Source: Microbacterium sp.
GTDB taxonomy: Bacteria > Actinomycetota > Actinomycetes > Actinomycetales > Microbacteriaceae
DNA length: 64,000 nucleotides
Assembly: GCA_017306415.1 (NCBI GenBank)
Contig: JAFKIL010000004.1
Location: 124,001-188,000, forward strand
Direction: 5' to 3'
In this document: positions 42,858-52,153 of the stretch, in pieces
Numbering within the stretch: the stretch's first letter is position 1
How the letters are laid out: every line of letters begins with the position of its first letter
Position numbers and translations under genes: made by a program
The notes under the pieces: generated by a model
Seen by the model: only the letters and a program-made list of their open reading frames with translations
Database searches by the model: none
Told to the model about the DNA's origin: nothing

Positions 42858-45800
42858 CTAGGGGACGCGGAAGACGAGCGTGCCGGTGACGCGCCGCGCG
42901 GCCAGACGATACGGTTCGAGGACGTCGGGGCCGCAGGCCGCGGTGCCGACGCCGTTCTGCGCGAGGTCGAGCACCACGTGCGTCGCGCCGTCACCGACGA
43001 GCTCGTGGTCGTGCGTCGCAGCGGCGAGGCGCTCGGTCGACCACGGCCGCACGGTGAGCGCCACCGGCGGGAGGGCGTCGATCTCGACGACCGGCTCGTC
43101 GTCGCGTCGCAGCCGTGCTCGCCGGACGTCGGCACGGCTGCCCGCCTCCTGCGGACGGACCGTCCGCTCGGCGAGCTCCGCGACGGACGCGCGATACGTG
43201 CCCGGCACCGCAGCAGCGCCGGTATCGGGGTAGGCGGGACCCGGTCCGCGGCCGTGCCACTGCACGTCGTCGATCCCGGGCCGCAGCGCGAACGAGACGC
43301 CGACCCGCGCCCACTCGACGGGGCCCTGTCCCCACTCCAGCTCCGACGGGCCGAACGGCTCCACGTCCAGCTCGAGGCGGAGCCCGTTGTCGGCGGCGGT
43401 CCAGCGCCACGTGACGTCGACGCCGGTGTCTACCCCCGCAGCACCGATGCGGGTGCGGACGGCGACCGCGTCCGGCGTCCGGTCGATCGAGACCAGCCGC
43501 GACGTCAGTCGGTCGAGCCCCTGCGCCGCCCAGCGCGCCGCCGCCGCGGGGAGCTCGGGGCGATCGTCGGCCGGCTCGCGGTCGTTCGAGGTCGGCGCCC
43601 GCCACAGCTCCAGCCGCCAGTCCTCGACCGGCACGCTCCCCAGCCTGCGGACGGCTCCCGTACGCGGGTCGAGATCGAGCGCCTCGAGCCCGAGGGACCG
43701 GACGGGGAGGGGCGCGGGCAGCGCGGCGGATGACCGGGCGATGCGCGCGACCACGTATCCCGCCTCCGCCCACGCGGTGGCGTCGCGCTGCGCGACGAAC
43801 ACCTCGAGCGTCTCTCCCGGCGCCAGCTGAAGTGCGCGCGGGGGCAGCGTCGCGCGTCCCGTGTCCCGCGGGGCCAACGGCGCCAGCGACAGCTCGCCCG
43901 CCGTAGCATCCGGCTCGGCGCCCCGCGCGATGCGCCAGCGCAGCGCGAGGTCCCTCGTGTCGAGGTGGTCGCGGCGGGAGCGGGCGACCACCGCATCGCC
44001 GTCGAACTCCAGCGCGACCGGGGCGAACACCGCCGCCAGGTCGGCGAGCTGGGGACGCGGGACCCGGTCGGCGGACACCAGGCCGTCGATCACGAAGTCG
44101 CCGTCGTGGGTCCGCTCGCCGAAGTCGCCGCCGTACCCGGTCGTGCGGATGCCGTCGCGGACGGCCTCGATCCCGTGCTCGAGCCATTCCCACACGAACG
44201 CCCCCGCCAGGCGGGGACGCGCGTCGAGGATGCGCTGGTACTCCGCGAGCCCGCCGGGCCCGGTGCCCATGGCGTGGGCGTACTCGCACAGGACGAAGGG
44301 CATCGCCCGCCTCCGCTCGTCGAGCGTCGGATCGGCGAGCGGCGGCTCGGCCCGCCGGCCGATCAGCTCGAGCCGTTCGGGATGCGTGTACATGCCGGAC
44401 CAGACGTCGACGTGGGCGCTGGACTGGTCGCCCTCGTAGTGGAGTGGTCTCGTCGGGTCCAGGGCGCGCACGGCGTCGGCCATCGCGGCGACGTTGCGGC
44501 CCTCGCCGGCCTCGTTGCCGAGCGACCACATCACGACGCTCGGATGGTTGCGGTCGCGGGCGACCATCCGGGTGACGCGATCCACGAAGGCGTCGGTCCA
44601 GACCGCGTCGTCGGTGGGATTGCCGCGCCACCCGACGTCCGCGAAGCCGTGCGTCTCGACGTCGGCCTCGTCGATCACCCAGAACCCGAGCTCGTCGGCG
44701 AGGTCGAGCAGGAGCGGGTCGGGCGGGTAGTGCGACGTGCGGATCGCCTGGATGTTGTGCCGCTTCATGAGGAGGAGCTCCGCGCGCACGACGTCGGCCG
44801 GGACGTGCCGGCCGAAGCGCGGGTGATGCTCGTGCCGGTTGACGCCGCGGAAGCGCACCGGGGCACCGTTCACCCGGAGCACACCGTCGCGGATGTCGAC
44901 GGTGCGGAACCCGATGCGCAGCTCCACGACCTCGACGGGCGAGGTGACCCGCAGCGTCCACAGCGTCGGCTGCTCTGCGCTCCACGGGGCGACCCCGGGC
45001 ACGCGCACCGTCTCGCCCGAAGGGATGAGCTGCCCGGTCTCGACGAGCTCGATGAGCGGCGCGTCGCCCGCGCGGAACTCCACAGATTCGCCGCCCGATC
45101 GGCGCTCAGGCGGCGAATCGGCCACTTCGGGGGATCGATCCGTGGAGTTCTGCACACCGTCGGCGCTCCCCTCACGCACCACGTCCACCCGGAGGGTCGC
45201 GCCGTCCCGCCCCCAGTCCGCGCGGACGTGCACGTCGCGGATGCCGCGGGCCGGCCGCTCGACCAGCGTGACCGCCCGGATGATCCCCGGTGCCCACCAC
45301 TCGTCCTGATCCTCCACGTACGACGCCGCCGAGAACGTGTGCACGCGGACGGCGAGGACGTTGTCCGCGGCGAGGAGGTCGCCCACGTCGAACTCACTGG
45401 GCAGCCGGCTGCCGCGCGTGGAGCCGAGCAGGACGCCGTTGAGCCACACCGTGCCGGCACCCTCGACACCGTCGAATCGGAGCGTCGCGCGCGCCGGAGG
45501 GTCCTCCAGCGCGAACCGCAGCCGGTAGTCGCCGATCGGGTTCGCGTCCGGCGGGAACGGCGGATCGACGGGGAAGGGGAAGAGGTGGTTCGTGTACGCG
45601 GGGCGGCCGTGCGGCCCGCCGATCGCGTCGTCGAGCGCCGGCATCCCGAAGCTCGCCGGCACCGGGATGCGCGGCCACGAAGCGTCGTCCAGCGCCGGGT
45701 CGGCGATGTCGTCCGGCGCGCTCGCCGGGTCCGGGCTGAACCGGAACCGCCACACGTGCGGGCCGTCGTGACCGCTCAGCACCACTGTCCGCGCGTCGGT

Positions 45801-45884
45801 CCGCCGTGTCGCGGTGGGCGGACGCAGGCCTGCCGGGGGAGCCGGATCGTCGAGCGCCTGCGGGGTCGTGGGCCGCGCGCTCAC
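42858..45884 (-). CDS. Glycoside hydrolase family 2, LacZ-type beta-galactosidase
   Basis: A 1008-residue enzyme without signal peptide. Order: sugar-binding jelly roll (VWRFRFSPDP, FPFPVDPPFPPDANPIGDYR), Ig-like domain, TIM barrel, second Ig-like domain and a Bgal_small_N beta-sandwich at the C-terminus. The barrel has NRHEHHPRFGRH, ADVETHGFADVGW, acid/base Glu in WSLGNEAGEG and nucleophile Glu in LCEYAHAMGTG. It should hydrolyse terminal beta-galactosides inside the cell. The GTG at 45884 overlaps the GH38 stop. About residues 245-270 are an apparent palindrome-encoded insertion inside the first Ig-like domain. Confidence 0.92.
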   Translation of the reverse strand: MSARPTTPQALDDPAPPAGLRPPTATRRTDARTVVLSGHDGPHVWRFRFSPDPASAPDDIADPALDDASWPRIPVPASFGMPALDDAIGGPHGRPAYTNHLFPFPVDPPFPPDANPIGDYRLRFALEDPPARATLRFDGVEGAGTVWLNGVLLGSTRGSRLPSEFDVGDLLAADNVLAVRVHTFSAASYVEDQDEWWAPGIIRAVTLVERPARGIRDVHVRADWGRDGATLRVDVVREGSADGVQNSTDRSPEVADSPPERRSGGESVEFRAGDAPLIELVETGQLIPSGETVRVPGVAPWSAEQPTLWTLRVTSPVEVVELRIGFRTVDIRDGVLRVNGAPVRFRGVNRHEHHPRFGRHVPADVVRAELLLMKRHNIQAIRTSHYPPDPLLLDLADELGFWVIDEADVETHGFADVGWRGNPTDDAVWTDAFVDRVTRMVARDRNHPSVVMWSLGNEAGEGRNVAAMADAVRALDPTRPLHYEGDQSSAHVDVWSGMYTHPERLELIGRRAEPPLADPTLDERRRAMPFVLCEYAHAMGTGPGGLAEYQRILDARPRLAGAFVWEWLEHGIEAVRDGIRTTGYGGDFGERTHDGDFVIDGLVSADRVPRPQLADLAAVFAPVALEFDGDAVVARSRRDHLDTRDLALRWRIARGAEPDATAGELSLAPLAPRDTGRATLPPRALQLAPGETLEVFVAQRDATAWAEAGYVVARIARSSAALPAPLPVRSLGLEALDLDPRTGAVRRLGSVPVEDWRLELWRAPTSNDREPADDRPELPAAAARWAAQGLDRLTSRLVSIDRTPDAVAVRTRIGAAGVDTGVDVTWRWTAADNGLRLELDVEPFGPSELEWGQGPVEWARVGVSFALRPGIDDVQWHGRGPGPAYPDTGAAAVPGTYRASVAELAERTVRPQEAGSRADVRRARLRRDDEPVVEIDALPPVALTVRPWSTERLAAATHDHELVGDGATHVVLDLAQNGVGTAACGPDVLEPYRLAARRVTGTLVFRVP
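45075..45150. repeat. Nested palindromic element inside the GH2 coding sequence
   Basis: Outer arms GAACTCCACAGAT (45075-45087) and ATCCGTGGAGTTC (45138-45150) match at 12 of 13 positions. Inner arms ATTCGCCGCC (45086-45095) and GGCGGCGAAT (45109-45118) are perfect. The element is read through in frame as a hydrophilic Ser/Glu/Arg-rich stretch. Confidence 0.72.
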
Positions 45885-48800
45885 GCGATCCCGACCCCGG
45901 CGAAGCGGACCGTCCGGATCTGGAACGACCGGAACTCCAGCTCGACCTCGCCGTCGGCGCCGGTGACGGCATCCTGAATCTCGAGCGGACGCTCCAGGAG
46001 GTCGGTGAGGGTCGCGCCGGTGGTCGTGGCGTCGAGCGTGAGGCGGGTCGTAGCCCGCCCCCCGAGCGACTCGTACAGCCGTACGACGACGTCGCCGCTG
46101 CCGTCCTCGGCGGGCTTCACGGTCTCGACGACGACCGCCGGGTTGCTCGACGAGACGAGGGGGCGGATGTCGCCCGCCCCGGTCAGCGCGCGCGACGGGC
46201 TCTGCAGCTGGTATCCGAGCCGCACGGCGTCGGCGATCGTCGAGCCGGGCCGCAGCCGGAACCCGAGGCGGTGGTGTCCCTGGTCGGCGTCCGGATCGGG
46301 GAACAGCGGCGCGCGCAGCAGGCTGAAGCGCACGGTCGTCGTGGTGCCGCCGTCGGCGCGGGTCGCGCGGCCGACGTCGTAGCCGTACGTCGCGTCGTTG
46401 GCGATCGCGACGCCGTACCCGGGCTCGCCGAGGAACGCGAACCGGTGCTGGCAGGCCTCGAATCGTGCGGCATCCCAGCTCGTGTTGACGTGGGTGGCGC
46501 GGAACAGGTGCCCGAACTGGGTCTCGGCGGCGATGCGGTCGGCGTGCACGTCGAGCGGGACGGCGAGCTTGAGGATCTTCTCCCGCTCGTGCCAGTCGAT
46601 GTCGAACGTCACGTCCACCGCATCGGCGCCCGGCCGCAGCGTGACCCGCTGCTCGATGACGGTGGGCTCGTCGCGGTCGACGCCGAGGCGGCGGACGGTC
46701 ACCACCGTCGCGCTGCCGTCGTCGCCGTGCTCGATCGAGCGCTCGTCCGCCTCGTCGAGCTCGGTGACCGTGCGCAGGTAGTGCGCGTCGAGATCCCATG
46801 CGTCCCACAGGTTCGGGAGGTCGCGGTGGAGGCGGAGGGCCGCGGCGGGGGATCCGGCGGGGATGGCCTCCCGGCCGTCGGCGTGGCTGCGCAGCGACGC
46901 GATCCGGCCGCCCTGGTCCACCACGACGCGCACGAGGCCGTTGTCGAGGACGTCGCCCGCGGGTTCGCCGGCGGTCGGCGTGCTCACCGACACCGGCGCC
47001 GCTGCGGCGACCGCCGTGCCGCCGCCGAGGGCGGGGACGCCGTCCCGGGCGAAGGGGCTGGCGTTCACCGAGATCGCCGCGTCCCCTTCGCCCGCGAGCG
47101 CTTCGAGCGCGCGGTCGATGATTCGCTGCAGCGTCGCGGTGACCTCGTCGTGCCGGCGCTCCGCCTCGCGGTGCACCCACGCGATCGAGGATCCGGGGAG
47201 GATGTCGTGGAACTGCAGGAGCAGCACCGTGTGCCACGCGTCTTCGAGCTCCGCGCGCGGGTAGGACGACCCGGTGCGCACGGCGGCGGTCGTCGACCAC
47301 AGCTCCGCCTCGCGCAGCAGGCCCTCGTTGCGGCGGTTGCCCCGCTTGGTGCGCGCCTGCGAGGTGAGGACGCCGCGGTGCAGCTCCAGGTACATCTCGC
47401 CCGACCACACCGGGGCGTCGGGGTACTCGGCTTCGGCCGCGGCGAAGAACTGCCGCGGGGAGCCGATCTCGACCGTCGGCGAGCCTTCCAGGTCCGCGGT
47501 GCGGTGCGCCTGCGCGATCATCTCGCGCGTCGGGCCGCCGCCGCCGTCGCCCCAGCCGAACGGCACGAGCGAGCGCGTCGCACGCCCCTTCTCGGCGAAC
47601 TGCCGCTCGGCGCGCGCGAGGTCGGCGGCCGAGAGGTCGGAGTTGTACGTGTCGGCCGGCGGGAAGTGCGTGAACACCCGCGAGCCGTCGATGCCCTCCC
47701 ATCGGAACGTGTGGTGCGGCATCCGGTTCGTCTGGTTCCACGAGATCTTCTGCGTGAGGAACCAGCGGTTCCCCGCGGCCAGGGCGATCTGGGGGAGTCC
47801 GGCGGAGTAGCCGAAGGAGTCGGGGAGCCACGTCTCCTCGCACTCCACGCCGAACTCCTCGAGGAAGAAGCGCTTGCCCGCGACGAACTGCCGCGCCATC
47901 GCCTCGGACCCGGGCATGTTCGTGTCCGACTCCACCCACATGCCGCCCACCGGGACGAAGCGCCCCTCGGCGACCTTCTGCCGGATGCGCGCGAACACGC
48001 GCGGGTGGTGCTCCTTCATCCACAGGTACTGCTGCGCCGACGAGCACGCGAACACGAGATCCGGATGCTCGTCCATGAGCGTCATCACGTTCGTGAAGGT
48101 GCGCGCGCACTTGCGCACCGTCTCGCGCAGCGGCCACAGCCACGCCGAGTCGATGTGGGCATGGCCGGTGGCCAGGATCCGGTGGGCGCTGGCGGACGCC
48201 GGTCGCGCGAGCGCGGGGGCGAGGGCCTCGCGCCCCGCCTGCGCGGTGCCGGACACGTCGTCGGGGTCGACGGCGTCCAGCGCGTCCTCGAGCGCCCGGA
48301 GGATCTCGTGCCGCCGCTGCGATTCGGCGGGCAGCTCGTGGGCGAGTCCGCGCAGGGTGATGACGTCCTGCACGAGCTCCCACACCGGGACGTCGAGCAG
48401 CGTCAGGTCGAGGCGGGTGAGCCGGTAGAGCGGATCCGTGGGCGCCGTCTCCTTCGCGCCGTACGGACTCGGCGCGAAGGAGTAGCCGCCGGCGACATCC
48501 GGATTGGCCGCGGCCTCCAGCAGCAGATCCACGTGCGCGCCGTCGCGCTCCGGGCGCCATGGCACGTACGCGTTGCGCGGATGCAGCGACTTCACCGGGG
48601 TGCCGTCCGGGCGGTAGGCGAGGGCCTCGGCCTGGAAGCCGGGGGTGGCGGGGTCGTAGCCGAAGTCCACGAGCACCTCGACGCGCGTGCCCTCGGGCGC
48701 GCCGTCCTGCCAGGCCGCCGGGACCTCGCCGGTCACCCGGAACCACGTCGTCGACCAGGGCGCACCCCAGCGCGTCCCGACCGGGAAGGGCTCGAAGCTC

Positions 48801-48952
48801 TGGCCGGCGGCCTCGTCGAACGGGACCGGCTCGTCGGGCACGTGCCAGGCGGTGACGTCGAGGGGGACCGCGTCGCGGTGCAGCGCGGGCTCGAGCCGGT
48901 CGCGCAGGAAGCGGTCCAGGCGGGCCGAGAGCAGGGCGGTGTCGTCGTGCAC
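45881..48952 (-). CDS. Glycoside hydrolase family 38 alpha-mannosidase
   Basis: A 1023-residue cytosolic enzyme with the bacterial three-part plan: GH38 N-terminal catalytic domain, three-helix middle domain and long beta-rich C-terminal domain. Zinc ligands appear in ATGHAHIDSAWLWP, the nucleophile Asp in EETWLPDSFGYSAGLPQ, and a further His in LLQFHDILPGSSI. It removes alpha-mannosyl residues from oligosaccharides. GTG at 48952 with AGAGGA upstream; it begins one base after the GH36 stop and overlaps the GH2 start, so all three hydrolases form one operon. Confidence 0.93.
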   Translation of the reverse strand: MHDDTALLSARLDRFLRDRLEPALHRDAVPLDVTAWHVPDEPVPFDEAAGQSFEPFPVGTRWGAPWSTTWFRVTGEVPAAWQDGAPEGTRVEVLVDFGYDPATPGFQAEALAYRPDGTPVKSLHPRNAYVPWRPERDGAHVDLLLEAAANPDVAGGYSFAPSPYGAKETAPTDPLYRLTRLDLTLLDVPVWELVQDVITLRGLAHELPAESQRRHEILRALEDALDAVDPDDVSGTAQAGREALAPALARPASASAHRILATGHAHIDSAWLWPLRETVRKCARTFTNVMTLMDEHPDLVFACSSAQQYLWMKEHHPRVFARIRQKVAEGRFVPVGGMWVESDTNMPGSEAMARQFVAGKRFFLEEFGVECEETWLPDSFGYSAGLPQIALAAGNRWFLTQKISWNQTNRMPHHTFRWEGIDGSRVFTHFPPADTYNSDLSAADLARAERQFAEKGRATRSLVPFGWGDGGGGPTREMIAQAHRTADLEGSPTVEIGSPRQFFAAAEAEYPDAPVWSGEMYLELHRGVLTSQARTKRGNRRNEGLLREAELWSTTAAVRTGSSYPRAELEDAWHTVLLLQFHDILPGSSIAWVHREAERRHDEVTATLQRIIDRALEALAGEGDAAISVNASPFARDGVPALGGGTAVAAAAPVSVSTPTAGEPAGDVLDNGLVRVVVDQGGRIASLRSHADGREAIPAGSPAAALRLHRDLPNLWDAWDLDAHYLRTVTELDEADERSIEHGDDGSATVVTVRRLGVDRDEPTVIEQRVTLRPGADAVDVTFDIDWHEREKILKLAVPLDVHADRIAAETQFGHLFRATHVNTSWDAARFEACQHRFAFLGEPGYGVAIANDATYGYDVGRATRADGGTTTTVRFSLLRAPLFPDPDADQGHHRLGFRLRPGSTIADAVRLGYQLQSPSRALTGAGDIRPLVSSSNPAVVVETVKPAEDGSGDVVVRLYESLGGRATTRLTLDATTTGATLTDLLERPLEIQDAVTGADGEVELEFRSFQIRTVRFAGVGIA

Positions 48953-48953
48953 G

Positions 48954-50981
48954 TCAGTCCTCTTCGGGATCGATGGAGAGAAGGAGGGAGGAGAAGCGGC
49001 CCTCGCGTGCGGGCGCCGCAATGCCCGACGCGCTGAGCTCCGCCCCGGTCGTCACATACGCCGCGCCGGAGATCAGGTCGCGCACACGGTATCGCGCATC
49101 CGCATCGAGGCCTACGGGGTGCGCGACCGCGTCCGGCTCGTCGCCGTCGAGGCGGAACGCGGCCACGATGAGGCGGCGGCCGTCGGAGAGCTGGAAGGCG
49201 GGGGAGCGCTCGCCGCGTCCGCGCCGCCGCGGCTGCGCGGTGAGCGGGCGGAGCGTGCCCGCACGCACGAGGGGCGCGACGTGCTCGGTGTAGGCGCGGA
49301 CATGCGCGTCGAGGATCTCGCGCTGCCGGTCGCTGAGCTCGGGGAGCCGCAGCGAGACACCGAAGCGGTGCAGCATCGCGGCACGCAGCGTCGTGGCGAA
49401 CTCCTCGTCCGACAGGGTCGCGAAGTCCAGCTGGCTCGGCGGGTAGTCGCCCCGCCACTGCGACCACGACCAATGCAGGATCGACGCGGGCGGCAGCATC
49501 CGGCTCGCCCCCCACAGCACCTGCAGGTGGTGCTCGGTGTAGTCCGGGTCCGACAGGAAGAGCGTGTGGACGTGACGGGCGAGACCCAGGTCGATGCGGA
49601 GGCCGCCCGAGCTGCACGCCTCGAGGACGAGCTCCGGATGCCGCGCCCGCAGCTCGTCGAGCACGGCGTAGAGCCCCTCGTAGTGGCGGTACAGGCCGTC
49701 GCGCGCGCCGTGGCCGTGGTCGGTGCGGGTGCAGCCGGCATCCGGGTCGACGTTGAAGTCGAGCTTGACCCACTCCGCGCCCATCGCCCGCACGGTGCGG
49801 TCGAGGCTGTCGAGCACGAACTCCCGGCCCTCCGGCGACCCGCAGCACACGTACCCGAGGAAGGTCGGGTCGTCGGGGTCGAGGGACTCCGGGGTGTTGC
49901 CGTACGACGGGTCGGGGCGACGGCCGTCGACGGCGAGCGCCAGGATCTCCGGCCGCTCCCGGCGCGCGGCGGAGCGCACGCCGATGGCCTCGGCCTCCAC
50001 CCAGATGCCAGGGCGGACACCGGCCGCCCGGATCGCGTCGCCGAGGGCGGGGAGCCCGCCGGGGAAGCGCGCCGTGTTCACGAGGTCCCAGTCGCCGCGG
50101 TAGCGCCACCACTGCGTCGTCGGGTCGGCCGGGCCGAACCAGCCGGCGTCGACTGTCGCGAAGCCGATGCCGAGCTCGGCCGCGATCCGCGCGTTCGCGT
50201 CGATCGCCGCCGCGTCGACCTCGACGTCCTCGTACGGCCACCAGTGGTTCCACTCGACATCCAGGCGATCGGATGCCGCGGACCGCGGCGTCCACGCCCG
50301 GCCGAGCGCGTCGGTGAGGGCGAGGGCCGCGTCGTCCACGTCGGCACCGACGGCGACGACGACGGATGGGGCGACGGTGCGCTCGCCGAGGCCGAGGAGC
50401 GTCTCGAACTGCCAGTCCGAGATGCCCGCGGTCACCGTCGCGGCCTCGCGGACGTCGACGTGCCAGTTGCCGCTCCACGCCGGCGCGACGACGATGGCCG
50501 CGGCCGCGCTCTCGAAGGCCACCCAGGGCGCCATGCCGTGGGAGGAGCGGCCGGAGCGGGACTCGAACCGCTGGTCGGAGTCGGTCGTCTCGGTGAACGG
50601 GCGGAACTCGTCGCCCCATGCCGACCGGTAGCCGTGGATGGTCCACGGGTCACCGGGGAGGCGCAGTGCGACCGGGTCCATGCGGGAGACGGCGACGGGC
50701 GCCTCGCCGTGGTTCTCCAGGACGAGCCCGAACTCCCACACATCCGCGTCCGCGATGATCCGCCGTGCGGTCCATTCGACGGCGACCGCTGTGCCGGGCA
50801 GCGTGCCGCGGACCGTCAGCCCGAGGTCGCCCCCGGACGCGTCGCCCGGGTCGATCGCAGCGAGCGCGTCGTGCCGGCGTCGGTCGACGTTCAGCCGGAA
50901 CAGGGCGCTCGGTGCGATGACCTCGGCGCCGTGGCGCTCGAGATGGAGGGCGCCGTCCCACTGGAGTGTGCTCGTCCGCAT
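48954..50981 (-). CDS. Glycoside hydrolase family 36 alpha-galactosidase-like enzyme
   Basis: A 675-residue protein with an N-terminal beta-supersandwich, a TIM barrel (WNHWWPYEDVEVD, TVDAGWFGPADP) and a C-terminal beta domain. The nucleophile Asp lies in WVKLDFNVDPD and the acid/base region in ACSSGGLRIDLGLA; GYVCCGSPEGREFV is a GH36 signature. It probably cleaves terminal alpha-galactosides, though other GH36 specificities exist. First gene of the GH36-GH38-GH2 operon, with AAAGG before the ATG. Its promoter region is shared with the divergent oxidoreductase and contains a TAGAT-CAT-ACCTA site. Confidence 0.9.
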   Translation of the reverse strand: MRTSTLQWDGALHLERHGAEVIAPSALFRLNVDRRRHDALAAIDPGDASGGDLGLTVRGTLPGTAVAVEWTARRIIADADVWEFGLVLENHGEAPVAVSRMDPVALRLPGDPWTIHGYRSAWGDEFRPFTETTDSDQRFESRSGRSSHGMAPWVAFESAAAAIVVAPAWSGNWHVDVREAATVTAGISDWQFETLLGLGERTVAPSVVVAVGADVDDAALALTDALGRAWTPRSAASDRLDVEWNHWWPYEDVEVDAAAIDANARIAAELGIGFATVDAGWFGPADPTTQWWRYRGDWDLVNTARFPGGLPALGDAIRAAGVRPGIWVEAEAIGVRSAARRERPEILALAVDGRRPDPSYGNTPESLDPDDPTFLGYVCCGSPEGREFVLDSLDRTVRAMGAEWVKLDFNVDPDAGCTRTDHGHGARDGLYRHYEGLYAVLDELRARHPELVLEACSSGGLRIDLGLARHVHTLFLSDPDYTEHHLQVLWGASRMLPPASILHWSWSQWRGDYPPSQLDFATLSDEEFATTLRAAMLHRFGVSLRLPELSDRQREILDAHVRAYTEHVAPLVRAGTLRPLTAQPRRRGRGERSPAFQLSDGRRLIVAAFRLDGDEPDAVAHPVGLDADARYRVRDLISGAAYVTTGAELSASGIAAPAREGRFSSLLLSIDPEED

Positions 50982-51004
50982 TGACTGCCTTTCTCGATGA
51001 CGAT

Positions 51005-51017
51005 TAGATCATACCTA
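51005..51017. promoter_or_regulatory. Palindromic operator of the glycan locus, site 1
   Basis: TAGATCATACCTA: TAGAT, CAT, ACCTA, one mismatch from the perfect copy at 56383-56395. It lies between the divergent GH36 and Gfo/Idh/MocA genes, 24 bp from the GH36 start. Confidence 0.65.
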
Positions 51018-51064
51018 AAGGATTCATCGCGTCGAACACCACGACACCGCCAGGAGGGAGCGCC

Positions 51065-52153
51065 GTGCCGCTCACATCGTCATCCGGCCCGCTGCGGGTC
51101 GCCGTCATCGGCGTCGGCGGGGTCGGCGCCGCGCACGCGCACGCGTTCGCCGCCCATCCGGACGTGGAGCTGGTGGCCCTCGCCGACGCCGTGCCGGGGC
51201 GGCGCGACGCCGTCGCCGCCGAGCTCGGCGTGCCGCGGGTCCTCGGCGACTGGCGCGAGGTCCTGGCCGCGGACGGCGTGGACGCGGTGAGCATCGCACT
51301 CCCGAACGCATTGCATGCGCCGGTGACGATCGCCGCTCTCGAGGCCGGGCTGCACGTGCTGTGCGAGAAGCCGCTCGCCACGACCGTCGCCGACGCCCGT
51401 GCGATGGTGGACGCGGCGCGGACGGCGGGGCGCGTCCTCGAGGTGCCGTTCAACCATCGCAAGCGCGGTGACGTCGCCTTCCTGGAGCGCTACCTCGCCG
51501 ACCCCGGCATCGGCGAGATCTACCACGTGCGCGCGTCCTGGCGGCGGCGGGCGGGGATCGCCGCGGCGGGGTGGTTCCGCTCGCGGGAGCTCGCCGGCGG
51601 CGGCGCCCTCATCGACCTCGGGCCGCACGTGCTCGACCTCGTCCTGCATCTCCTGGGCGAGCCGGCCGTCCGTACGGCATCCGCCGCGGTGCACGGCCGG
51701 CTCGGGACGGCGGGGTACGGGCGTTCGCGCTCCGCCGCGCCCGTCCGCGACGGCCACGACGTGTTCGACGTCGAGGACCTCGCCTCCGCCTTCCTCCGGC
51801 TCGACGGCGGCGTGAGCGTCCAGTTCGAGATCTCGTGGGCCGGCCACGCGGCCGACGACGAGGACATCTCGCTCGAGATCCTCGGGGTGGACGGCGGCGT
51901 CCGCCTGTTCAGCCGGTGGTACGCGACCGAGGGCACCGTCGAGGTCTTCCGCGACGTCGGCGGCGTGCCCGCCGTCATCCGGCCCGCCGTCGACGGGCGG
52001 GGCGGGGATCACCACTCCGTCGTCCGCGATTTCGTCGCGGCCATCCGCTCCGGCGCGTGGGCGGAGCACGACGGGTCGCTCGCCCTGCGCCGCACGGAGG
52101 TGCTGGACGCCGTCTACCGATCGGCGACGGTGGGAGCGGAGGTCGAGCTGTGA
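51065..52153 (+). CDS. Gfo/Idh/MocA family oxidoreductase
   Basis: A 362-residue NAD(P)-dependent enzyme. The N-terminal Rossmann motif is VAVIGVGGVGAAHAHAF, the family EKP motif sits in LCEKPLATT, and the C-terminal domain carries the GGGALIDLGPHVLDL block with the catalytic-region His. Members oxidise or reduce sugars and inositols and some remove glycosidic substituents. The substrate here is unknown but belongs to the surrounding glycan locus. GTG at 51065 with AGGAGGGAG upstream. Its stop overlaps the ThuA start. Confidence 0.9.
   Translation: MPLTSSSGPLRVAVIGVGGVGAAHAHAFAAHPDVELVALADAVPGRRDAVAAELGVPRVLGDWREVLAADGVDAVSIALPNALHAPVTIAALEAGLHVLCEKPLATTVADARAMVDAARTAGRVLEVPFNHRKRGDVAFLERYLADPGIGEIYHVRASWRRRAGIAAAGWFRSRELAGGGALIDLGPHVLDLVLHLLGEPAVRTASAAVHGRLGTAGYGRSRSAAPVRDGHDVFDVEDLASAFLRLDGGVSVQFEISWAGHAADDEDISLEILGVDGGVRLFSRWYATEGTVEVFRDVGGVPAVIRPAVDGRGGDHHSVVRDFVAAIRSGAWAEHDGSLALRRTEVLDAVYRSATVGAEVEL

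Noticed and set aside
42858-48746. A single 1962-residue GH2 fusion protein
   Set aside because: Only the last 1008 residues are GH2. The upstream part is an out-of-frame reading of the GH38 gene, and a GTGA overlap at 45881-45884 marks the true start.
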